Below, in pieces: positions 19,745-25,291 of a stretch of 25,291 nt of DNA. A program made the translations under genes and the position numbers. This DNA comes from a virus, in IMG/VR virus record IMGVR_UViG_3300037294_000109, positions 1 to 25,291 of that record; one strand, written 5' to 3'. Each line of letters begins with the position of its first letter. Within the stretch, counting starts at the first letter, position 1. A model generated the notes under the pieces. The model saw nothing but the letters and a program-made list of their open reading frames with translations. It did not search any database and was not told the DNA's origin.

Positions 19745-21075
19745 TATGCGCTAGGTGTCTGCGGTGTGCCCAATAGTGCCTCTGTCAAAATTGCCTCGCC
19801 AGCCCTTTCAACTTCCATTTCCGCTATTTCAGCTGGGCTAAACTGCCCAATCAATGTCATCCTGGAATTGAACGGAATGTCCTGGAACTTGCTATTAGCA
19901 TCTGCTCGCTCAGAGAGACTGTAGCGTTCTGGGGTTTGCCAGATTGGTTCCAAGTCTAAGAGCTCAGAGCGGATTGTGTCACCAGTGTATTTGAACATTA
20001 GGGACATAACTTTGGACCAGCCAACGGTTGCCCTGGCAATGCGGTCCTCGGTCTTGAACACCAAACCCTCACGGGAAAGAGCGGCACCCTCAGCGCTTTG
20101 GTTTGCACCCTCTGAATTGAGGTAGTGCATTGGGGTCCTGGTCACTGCGGCAAAGTCCTGAATGTCTGCCCTGACTGCGGCAAGAATGTCATTGGTGTCT
20201 GTCTGTCCCATCTCGCCAATGTCAGCATCCTCTGGAAGCATCCACATAGCGCCTGGAGCAGATTCAAATAAACCGTTGTAATCAACTTCATTACCATCAG
20301 AATCATGTGTGGGAAAATCGCCCTTGAGCCACTTTTGTTTGAACGCCTGAGTTGTGGCGATAATTAGCCTTTGGAGTATCATGTGGTTGATTCTGTCAAT
20401 CAAATCTAGGTAAGGCTCATACTCGCCTTTTTCATCCATGTTTGTAAACTTCACAACTGGAACCTCACCAAGAGGGTTGAGTGAGCTCATTTCCTCTTGA
20501 TACATGTAGCCCTCAACATCAAAGGGGCTGTTCTCTTGGGTCTTTTTGTAAACTTCAATTCTGTCAGGGTAGTAGTAATACGCACAGTGAAAGCCATACT
20601 CAGAGAACACCTTAAGGGCACAGAGGATTTCTGAGGGGTCCTCTGGGTCAGAAATGATTTGCATCTGGCGTGGGTCCTCAACTGTAACCAGTGGGTATTC
20701 CCTGCCCTTTTTCATTCCAACGATTGCATAAGCCTCACCGAACTTTAGAAAAAAGGTGTGGAGGTCTGCGGAATAGACATCAAGCTTGTTGGCCTTCCAA
20801 AGGCGGCGGGCCATGACATCGCCGTTTTCATCGTCATCAGCACCAGTGCGGAAACCACCAACACGCATACGCTCACGCACTGCGGCAACCGAAAGCTGGG
20901 CAATGTTCAGGCGGGCCTTTTTCTGGAATCTACGGTAAGCCCGTGACTGCCCCTCAGCGCCCTCAGGCAATGGGGCATCCCCGTCATAGTAGCGCTCTAG
21001 CAAGTTCATTCTGGCTTGCTCTTTAGCAAGCTTTTTTAGCATGCCCTGTTCCAATTCTGTTAGCTGAGTAGCCAT
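19744..21075 (-). CDS. Portal protein, SPP1 gp6-like, 443 aa
   Basis: Dodecameric DNA entry/exit channel of the head. It begins with a helix and the LLERYYDGDAPLPEGAEGQS segment, then NIAQLSVAAVRERMRVGGFR, then AYAIVGMKKGREYPLVTVED followed by PRQMQIISDPEDP, the hallmark of the SPP1 gp6-type portals of actinophages. A later part has IDRINHMILQRLIIATTQAF and TRTPMHYLNSEGANQSAEGA, the stem/crown region. Length is close to the family norm of 440-500 aa. The ATG at 21075 lies only 7 nt after the terminase stop, with an AGGA ribosome-binding site. Confidence 0.93.
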   Translation of the reverse strand: MATQLTELEQGMLKKLAKEQARMNLLERYYDGDAPLPEGAEGQSRAYRRFQKKARLNIAQLSVAAVRERMRVGGFRTGADDDENGDVMARRLWKANKLDVYSADLHTFFLKFGEAYAIVGMKKGREYPLVTVEDPRQMQIISDPEDPSEILCALKVFSEYGFHCAYYYYPDRIEVYKKTQENSPFDVEGYMYQEEMSSLNPLGEVPVVKFTNMDEKGEYEPYLDLIDRINHMILQRLIIATTQAFKQKWLKGDFPTHDSDGNEVDYNGLFESAPGAMWMLPEDADIGEMGQTDTNDILAAVRADIQDFAAVTRTPMHYLNSEGANQSAEGAALSREGLVFKTEDRIARATVGWSKVMSLMFKYTGDTIRSELLDLEPIWQTPERYSLSERADANSKFQDIPFNSRMTLIGQFSPAEIAEMEVERAGEAILTEALLGTPQTPSA

Positions 21076-21082
21076 AAGTTTC

Positions 21083-22741
21083 CTAACCTAATCTGCGGGG
21101 GATGAATGTGCTCTTTGTGGCTTTCCCTTTAGAGAGAGCCTGGAGCCTGGCTTGGTATGCCAGGACCGCCGCAACTGCGGCATCAATTTTGTTTGGTGAC
21201 TCAGGGTGTTCCTTGGCAATAGAGATTCCTGAACGGCTTATGCGGCGGCGAGAGTTGAGAACATGTCTAGATAATACTGACCCATTATGAGTTAGTTCCT
21301 TGTCAATCACAGCATTTTGGAATTGCTCCAATGCTCTGACTACAAGATAAGACCTGTTTCCTGTCATCCACCATTCAATGGGATGGTTCACCGTTGACTT
21401 GACTTTTAGCTTTTTGCCATAAGCGGCTTCCCATTGTGCAATGTAGCTTTCCCATTTTGCGGGGTCAGCAAACATGCCAATCACCTTGTAATCCTCAAAT
21501 GCTTGTTTCACCTGATTGTCAACATCAGTGATAGGGACTTCCCAGTCCTCCCCAGCGGGGCCGCTAGGTTGTTCCCAGACTTTGATTTCAAAGAGGTGGC
21601 CGTCAGAAACACGGCATCCAATTAGGGCGGTGGCATCTGTGGTTCCTCTTATGCGTTTCCTTGAGCCGTCAAAGCCCAGTGTAATTTCCTCACCCTTGCC
21701 AACCTCTTTGGAGGCGTAGGTTGCGGCCCACTCTGTAGCGCTGACCCATGAGTCTTTTGCGCTGGTGGGTTGATTGAAGTAATAGCGGCGTGAATCCTGG
21801 GGGTCATTTCGTGGGTCATAAAATTCAGACATGATTCTTTCAACATCCATGACCTCAGCAAATGGCCCGTAGGCTTCTAAGATTCCAGCTCTGACCTGGG
21901 CTTCATCAGACAAGTCAATGTCAGCATCAGCTTCACGGTGGTCAAAGAAAAGTCTTTGTCTTTTGACTTTGCCCTCATTTATCATTTTGGCCAAGTCGTG
22001 TGTTTCCTCTGCCACTGATTTTTCACCAGGCAAGTACATGGTGGAGGTCTCAAGTGACCAGGGCTCTGCCGCTTTACGCTTTGCCAGGTTGCGCCTAACG
22101 GTGTCATACATCCGTTTTAGTTCTCTAGTTGTGTAAAGGTGGGTTTCATCGAACACCACAAATGTTTCTTTTCCGCCATCCTTGGCACTATTGGAGGCAG
22201 TCGATGGGATTATTTCCCCACCACCTGGCAAAAAGATTCTGGTTAGTCCAGCGGCATCCCTTGGAAGTCCATTGGATAGCGGCCCCTCTGAGAGGTTGAA
22301 ATAAATGTTGTCATAGGTATTGCCAGCCTGGCCTTCTTCTGTCGCTAGGCAACGGATTATAGGGGCAACAATGGCCTTTCCTACGGGCTCACCTTCATTG
22401 TATTTATAGACAAAGCCATCCCTAGTGTATGTCTCAACACCTGTGGCGAATCCGTCAAACCTTGCTGGGCCCATAGCCTCAAACAATGTGATGAATCCTG
22501 CCAGCTCTGACTTGGCCCTACCCTTAGCCCTTGACATAAATGAGGAATCGTAAAGTCTGCGGCCATCATCACCCAGGGCGTAAACATCCAAGACAAATCC
22601 AGCAAACTCTTCATCAAGTTCTATTGGCTCGCCTTGAACATCACCTGGGCCGTGGACACAAAATGTCTCAATCCACCAAATCGCAACCCAGCCTAGTGAG
22701 AGTTTGCGGTCATGGTTGTCAGCCCTAATGCGCTCACGCAT
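21083..22741 (-). CDS. terL: Terminase large subunit, 552 aa
   Basis: ATP-driven DNA packaging motor and nuclease. The start is set at the ATG at 22741 (MRERIRADNHDRKLSLGW), giving an 8-nt overlap with the small subunit gene; the frame is open further upstream. The ATPase has the variant Walker A SRAKGRAKSE (70-79), typical of this actinophage group, Walker B VVFDE (195-199), and a following TTRELKR helix. The RNase H-like nuclease has acidic residues at D358 (LGFDGSRKR), D369, D426 (MFADPAKW) and D520 (NKIDAAVAA), the expected spacing of three to four metal ligands. The C-terminus is basic. Confidence 0.93.
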   Translation of the reverse strand: MRERIRADNHDRKLSLGWVAIWWIETFCVHGPGDVQGEPIELDEEFAGFVLDVYALGDDGRRLYDSSFMSRAKGRAKSELAGFITLFEAMGPARFDGFATGVETYTRDGFVYKYNEGEPVGKAIVAPIIRCLATEEGQAGNTYDNIYFNLSEGPLSNGLPRDAAGLTRIFLPGGGEIIPSTASNSAKDGGKETFVVFDETHLYTTRELKRMYDTVRRNLAKRKAAEPWSLETSTMYLPGEKSVAEETHDLAKMINEGKVKRQRLFFDHREADADIDLSDEAQVRAGILEAYGPFAEVMDVERIMSEFYDPRNDPQDSRRYYFNQPTSAKDSWVSATEWAATYASKEVGKGEEITLGFDGSRKRIRGTTDATALIGCRVSDGHLFEIKVWEQPSGPAGEDWEVPITDVDNQVKQAFEDYKVIGMFADPAKWESYIAQWEAAYGKKLKVKSTVNHPIEWWMTGNRSYLVVRALEQFQNAVIDKELTHNGSVLSRHVLNSRRRISRSGISIAKEHPESPNKIDAAVAAVLAYQARLQALSKGKATKSTFIPRRLG

Positions 22742-23189
22742 CAAGCAATCTCTGGCGGCGGTCCTCAATGTTGGCAACTGCCTCAAGCTGTGGGGCTTCA
22801 TCCTCAAAGTCCACATAGCGGATTCTGAGGTCTCTACGGGAATCCACGGTTGTGCCCATTACCTTTTCACGCATCCTCAATTCAGCCATTGCCGAAATGA
22901 TGCCATGATTAGCCATTGCGTGAACCATTGCGGTATCAATCGCAAAAGCCCAGTCTGAGTCCTGCCACAAAATACAGTGCGGCATTTGAGTTAGTGCGCT
23001 CCACCAATCTCTGGTGCGGTTCTCAATCGGGATTTCGATTGGCTCGCCCTCTTTGATTACCGAGCGGCTTAGTGGGAGCTCTGGTGTTGGGCCGTCATAG
23101 GGAACATTTGCAATCTCGGTCCAGTCAACCGTTGGCTTGTGCCTGGTTACTGTCGGCCTATCTGCGGGTTTTCTACCTGCCATGCCCAT
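22734..23189 (-). CDS. terS: Terminase small subunit, 151 aa
   Basis: Recognises the packaging site and hands DNA to the large subunit. It begins with AGRKPADRP, then a Pro-rich stretch, then a helical core (ENRTRDWWSALTQMPHCILW, DWAFAIDTAMVHAMANHGII, MAELRMREKVMGTTVDSRRD) ending in a charged tail. The W-W-x-x-(W/L)...D/W-x-x-(L/I/A) helical core is typical of actinophage small terminases. I chose the ATG at 23189 because GGAG is 7 nt upstream; the ATG at 23183 is too far. It directly precedes the large subunit gene with an 8-nt overlap. Confidence 0.78.
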   Translation of the reverse strand: MGMAGRKPADRPTVTRHKPTVDWTEIANVPYDGPTPELPLSRSVIKEGEPIEIPIENRTRDWWSALTQMPHCILWQDSDWAFAIDTAMVHAMANHGIISAMAELRMREKVMGTTVDSRRDLRIRYVDFEDEAPQLEAVANIEDRRQRLLDA

Positions 23190-23193
23190 TTGG

Positions 23194-23211
23194 TGTCTCC
23201 ATTTCGGATTG
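23194..23211 (-). repeat. 18-nt start-associated repeat, copy before small terminase
   Basis: The minus-strand sequence CAATCCGAAATGGAGACA occurs here and again, identically, at 18829-18846 before the scaffold gene. It includes the GGAG ribosome-binding site of both genes, and the identity ends exactly at both edges. It resembles in concept the start-associated sequences of cluster K mycobacteriophages. Confidence 0.85.
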
Positions 23212-23225
23212 TGCCCAGCGTTTCG

Positions 23226-23783
23226 CTAGGTAAGTAGGTGCGCCAAGTCTAACTCTTGGAGCGGTGCTCTGGTTATTGCCTGACCTGTCACTGTGAGGTA
23301 ACGGCCATTTGGGTAAATTTCTACGCTCAAGCCATTGCGGCTAAAGCGGCGGCCCTTTTCCAGGGTTGCATAACCCCAAACATGCAAGCCAGTCCCACTG
23401 GGGCTAACTTCAATGTAAGTGTTTGGCAATGAATCAATTAGTTTTTGTGCTTCTTTATTTGGTTTACCATCAAAACAATGGTCTAAATCTATGCAAACAA
23501 TTCCATCACCGTTCAAAACAAAGCCTAAACCTTGTCCTGCTTTTGATTTGGATGCTGTTTGGTAATTAGTCCAGGTCAAAGGGTTGGTTGAACTAGCTGA
23601 ATGTCCCTGGCTTGTGATTGGTACTTTGTTGTTGTGCCTAATCCAGCGGGGTAAAACTCTGAGCTCAACTGGGATGTGATGCCCACGGTGTGAACGGACC
23701 CTGCAAGCGGTCCCGCAAAATCTAGGTTTGCGCCCTCTTGCCCCTGCCGTTACTGGGGTGCCGCATACTTCGCATGTATTCAT
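23226..23783 (-). CDS. NrS-1-like primase-polymerase domain protein with zinc ribbon, 185 aa
   Basis: Likely makes primers or short DNA on phage templates. Residues 1-33 form a zinc ribbon (C4, C7, C23, C27). Then comes a primase-polymerase core of the kind seen in the N-terminus of phage NrS-1 polymerase and many plasmid primases: WTNYQTA (about 71-77), GLGFVLNGDGIVCIDLDHC with the metal-binding D99-x-D101, TYIEVSPSGTGLHVWG (H134), GLSVEIYPNGRYLTVTG (E155, R161). The helicase/C-terminal domain found in full-length members is absent; the DnaB-type helicase is encoded about 20 kb away. A near-consensus promoter places the transcript start at the ATG itself. The position directly upstream of terminase is unusual for a replication gene. 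Confidence 0.82.
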   Translation of the reverse strand: MNTCEVCGTPVTAGARGRKPRFCGTACRVRSHRGHHIPVELRVLPRWIRHNNKVPITSQGHSASSTNPLTWTNYQTASKSKAGQGLGFVLNGDGIVCIDLDHCFDGKPNKEAQKLIDSLPNTYIEVSPSGTGLHVWGYATLEKGRRFSRNGLSVEIYPNGRYLTVTGQAITRAPLQELDLAHLLT

Positions 23784-23789
23784 AGCCCC

Positions 23790-23818
23790 AGTTTATCGTT
23801 ACATCAGGGCTAGGTCAA
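23790..23818 (-). promoter_or_regulatory. Sigma-70-type promoter, predicted leaderless start
   Basis: Minus strand: TTGACC (23813-23818), 17-nt spacer, TAAACT (23790-23795). The -10 ends 7 nt before the A of the primase-polymerase ATG (23783), so transcription should start on the start codon or within 1-2 nt of it. There is no Shine-Dalgarno before this ATG. Leaderless mRNAs are common in Actinobacteria. This may also be a main promoter for the packaging and structural genes downstream. Confidence 0.72.
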
Positions 23819-24025
23819 GTTTATCTTGGAATTGCTTGGTGCTCTACAGCCCAGTAAACAAAGGGGTCGAAAGCCTCGGATTTTGCACACACAGCTATCC
23901 ACAGCACCTCTCCGCCCTACCTAGGGGGTGGGGAGGGGGTCCCTGCCCAGGGTCGAGAGCCGCAAAGAATAAGGGCTAAAAGAGCCTTTTTAGGGGACCT
24001 GTGGGAGGTACTAGGTAGAGCACTA
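23819..24025. other. G-rich non-coding region, candidate packaging (cos/pac) site
   Basis: No credible gene in this stretch. It contains a G-rich tract on the plus strand (about 23924-23941), a CCCTG-CC-CAGGG hairpin (23941-23952), a CCTAGG palindrome just before the G tract, a DnaA-box-like CTATCCACA (23895-23903, one mismatch to the consensus) and, at about 23970-23990, a short GGCT/AGCC hairpin followed by five T on the plus strand. A non-coding GC-rich patch between an HNH gene and the terminase genes is a usual place for a cohesive-end site. That role is inference. Confidence 0.4.
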
Positions 24026-24361
24026 TTAGTCATTGATAAATCCTGGATGTTTCTCGCCTGGATGACGCTCAGTGAGCCTTGGTCTGTTAGCTGTAGCCTC
24101 TAGCGCTGTCTTTCGCTTGTGATGCCACACACATAAAAGCTGGAGATTGTCTAGGGATTCGCTCCCGCCTTGAGCTAGGTTCACAATGTGGTCAACCTCT
24201 GTGCCTTGTAAGTAGCACCGCTCTGATGCGTGGCCGCCTTGGGGTAGGTGTTGGCATACCCCTAGGGCTCTCTTGATAACTACTTGCCTGATTGCCGCCC
24301 ATCCTGGGGGGTCTTTTCTTCGGCGGCTTGAATCCCAGTTGTGTGAGGTGGGGGGGGTCAT
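24026..24361 (-). CDS. HNH endonuclease, 111 aa
   Basis: Compact HNH nuclease with C36 and C49 ahead of the core TEVDHIVNLAQGGSESLDNL followed by QLLCVWHHKRKT: D57/H58 as first H, N72 as central N, H81 as last H, and C77 with H80 as further possible metal ligands. Small HNH proteins next to terminase genes are common, and in phages such as HK97 they stimulate cos cleavage by the terminase. The ATG at 24361 overlaps the upstream nuclease stop by 4 nt (ATGA). The first codons contain a run of eight C (plus-strand G at 24350-24357). Confidence 0.88.
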   Translation of the reverse strand: MTPPTSHNWDSSRRRKDPPGWAAIRQVVIKRALGVCQHLPQGGHASERCYLQGTEVDHIVNLAQGGSESLDNLQLLCVWHHKRKTALEATANRPRLTERHPGEKHPGFIND

Positions 24362-24774
24362 AAAATCCTCAGGACCTTACAGACATTTAGAGGGACCTCA
24401 ATAAACTGCTCGCCTTGTGTGTAGACAGTGCGCTTGTGGACTCTCTTGCCCTTGGTAAGTTCCTTACCGTTCACTACTAGGCAGTGAGTAAGGCCGTCAT
24501 TGAGCATCATGAACAGGTTGCGCTCTGAGTCTTTGATGAACTTTTCTTTGCGCCCTGCAAAATGTACGGTGTCAAAGGGGAATTGTGGCCCTGTCCAGTT
24601 GTGCTTGACCTCAACCTCTACCTCATAGAAGCCTCTAGGGCCTGATGCGAGTAGGTCAATGCCATACTGGTCGGGGTTTACCGTTGCTTCTATGTTGAAT
24701 GTCTTGAGCCAATCAATGATTATCAGCTTGGCTTTGTCATCCTGGGTATACAAATCTAGGTCGAATGGCTTCAT
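24358..24774 (-). CDS. PD-(D/E)XK-type nuclease-like protein, 138 aa
   Basis: The start is the ATG at 24774 (MKPFDLDLYTQDD), which shares one base with the stop of the metallophosphoesterase gene (TAATG). The pattern NPDQYGIDLLASG (D40) followed by FYEVEVEVKHNW (E55-x-K57) is a compact restriction-endonuclease-like active site with D-x(14)-E-x-K spacing. The rest has VHFAGRKEKFIKD and TVYTQGEQFIEVPL, conserved-looking segments seen in unnamed phage proteins. It may cut or trim DNA during replication, recombination or packaging. Substrate unknown. Confidence 0.65.
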   Translation of the reverse strand: MKPFDLDLYTQDDKAKLIIIDWLKTFNIEATVNPDQYGIDLLASGPRGFYEVEVEVKHNWTGPQFPFDTVHFAGRKEKFIKDSERNLFMMLNDGLTHCLVVNGKELTKGKRVHKRTVYTQGEQFIEVPLNVCKVLRIL

Positions 24775-25291
24775 TAGAACACCAGCACCGTTCCTTGGAA
24801 TTCTTTTCCCTTTTCCAGCGGGATGCATACAACGCCACAATCAGAATCACCCATGCCACCTGAGTTGCGGTACCAGTCTGAGCCTGAGTCCATTGTTTTA
24901 GCCTGGACCCAATACCTGGAGGTGTTGCGCTCGGTATTTCCTACCTCACGGACCTGCAAGTGGTGAAAATGCCCTGTGGCATACAGCGTGGCACCTGAAA
25001 TGGCTTGGTTACCCATCATTTGCTTAGCTATCCAGCCTGGGATGCCGTCAGGTCTGGCCGCCTGGTGACCGTGAAACAGTCCTAAGCGGTGAAAATTGTC
25101 ACCAAATACATCATGGACCAGGCTTTCATCCCACTCATTAGGCTCAAAGAATCTAATTGGGAGGCCAACCTCTTGGCTTAGCCTGGCTAATGTGCGCCCC
25201 ACATGGACACCCCAGTCATCGTGGCCTGTGCCGATTTTCTGTTTGTTTACACGCCATTGACAGTGGTTTGAACCAACGGTCAAATAAGCTA
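24774..25291 (-). CDS. Metallophosphoesterase-like protein, 5' end beyond the window
   Basis: Only the C-terminal roughly 171 residues are inside the window. The frame is open to the window edge (...AYLTVGSNHCQWR), so the gene continues beyond 25291. Calcineurin-type metallophosphoesterase motifs are visible: VGSNHCQWR in place of the G-N-H-(D/E) motif, LFHGHQA, and the closing ATGHFHHLQ (GHxH). The N-terminal D-x-H and G-D motifs must lie outside. In phages such enzymes may act on nucleotides, RNA ends or DNA (SbcD-like). The G-x-N-H-C variant, with Cys after His, is slightly atypical. Confidence 0.75.
   Translation of the reverse strand, partial: AYLTVGSNHCQWRVNKQKIGTGHDDWGVHVGRTLARLSQEVGLPIRFFEPNEWDESLVHDVFGDNFHRLGLFHGHQAARPDGIPGWIAKQMMGNQAISGATLYATGHFHHLQVREVGNTERNTSRYWVQAKTMDSGSDWYRNSGGMGDSDCGVVCIPLEKGKEFQGTVLVF

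Noticed and set aside
25281-25283. TTG start for the metallophosphoesterase-like gene
   Set aside because: The frame stays open to the window edge and the N-terminal family motifs are missing, so the gene is truncated by the window rather than starting here.
1-25291. Prophage or lysogeny module, tRNA genes, insertion sequences
   Set aside because: No integrase, excisionase, repressor, attachment site, transposase or tRNA-like cloverleaf was recognised by eye; a tRNA scan and profile search of the full genome would be needed to exclude them.

Overview
The window is part of the genome of a tailed double-stranded DNA phage with a siphovirus body plan, almost certainly infecting an actinobacterium. 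Three things point to the host. There is a WhiB-like Fe-S regulator (C27, C54, C57, C63 and a GLWGG turn), a family confined to Actinobacteria and their phages. There is an r1t-type holin, and there is a ReqiPepy6 Gp37-like tail protein, both common in actinophages. Base composition is moderate rather than GC-rich (judged by eye, not computed), which would suit a freshwater or streamlined actinobacterium such as a low-GC Microbacteriaceae or acI-type host. That host guess is inference.

Layout, reading the minus strand from right to left. (a) 24026-25291: a 5'-truncated metallophosphoesterase, a PD-(D/E)XK-type nuclease and an HNH endonuclease. (b) 23784-24025: a G-rich non-coding stretch that is a candidate packaging (cos/pac) region, with a near-consensus promoter at its left edge. 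(c) 23226-23783: a short NrS-1-like primase-polymerase domain protein with an N-terminal zinc ribbon, probably made from a leaderless mRNA. (d) 16445-23189: small and large terminase, portal, MuF-like minor capsid protein, scaffold, major capsid protein and head-tail connectors. (e) 8069-16452: neck protein, tail terminator, major tail protein, the frameshifted tail assembly chaperone pair, tape measure, distal tail, Gp37-like and adsorption-apparatus proteins, including a very glycine-rich one. (f) 6858-8069: lysis cassette with a coiled-coil/TM protein, an M23 endopeptidase, a two-TM protein and the r1t holin, closed by a strong bidirectional terminator at 6777-6811.

The only plus-strand genes are a 49-aa zinc-ribbon protein and the WhiB-like regulator (6344-6764). 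They sit between the late operon and a second minus-strand operon (28-6259) for DNA metabolism: YqaJ-type exonuclease, a small unknown protein, an ERF/SAK-like annealing protein, several small unknown proteins, an HNH-like protein, a winged-helix initiator/helicase loader, DnaB-type helicase, SSB, a small membrane protein and a RusA-type resolvase. Three more small unknown genes close the left end.

Genes are packed very tightly. Many junctions are 1-nt TAATG-type or 8-nt overlaps, and several ribosome-binding leaders are near-identical copies of each other. No integrase, repressor, replicative DNA polymerase, tRNA or CRISPR array was recognised, so this window gives no evidence for lysogeny. 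The most interesting points are the divergent zinc-ribbon/WhiB module at the junction of the two operons, the stand-alone primase-polymerase domain in the packaging locus, a well-formed -1 frameshift signal with a stimulatory hairpin, the repeated start-associated sequences, and two small genes below common ORF length cut-offs (1254-1409 and 4072-4236).
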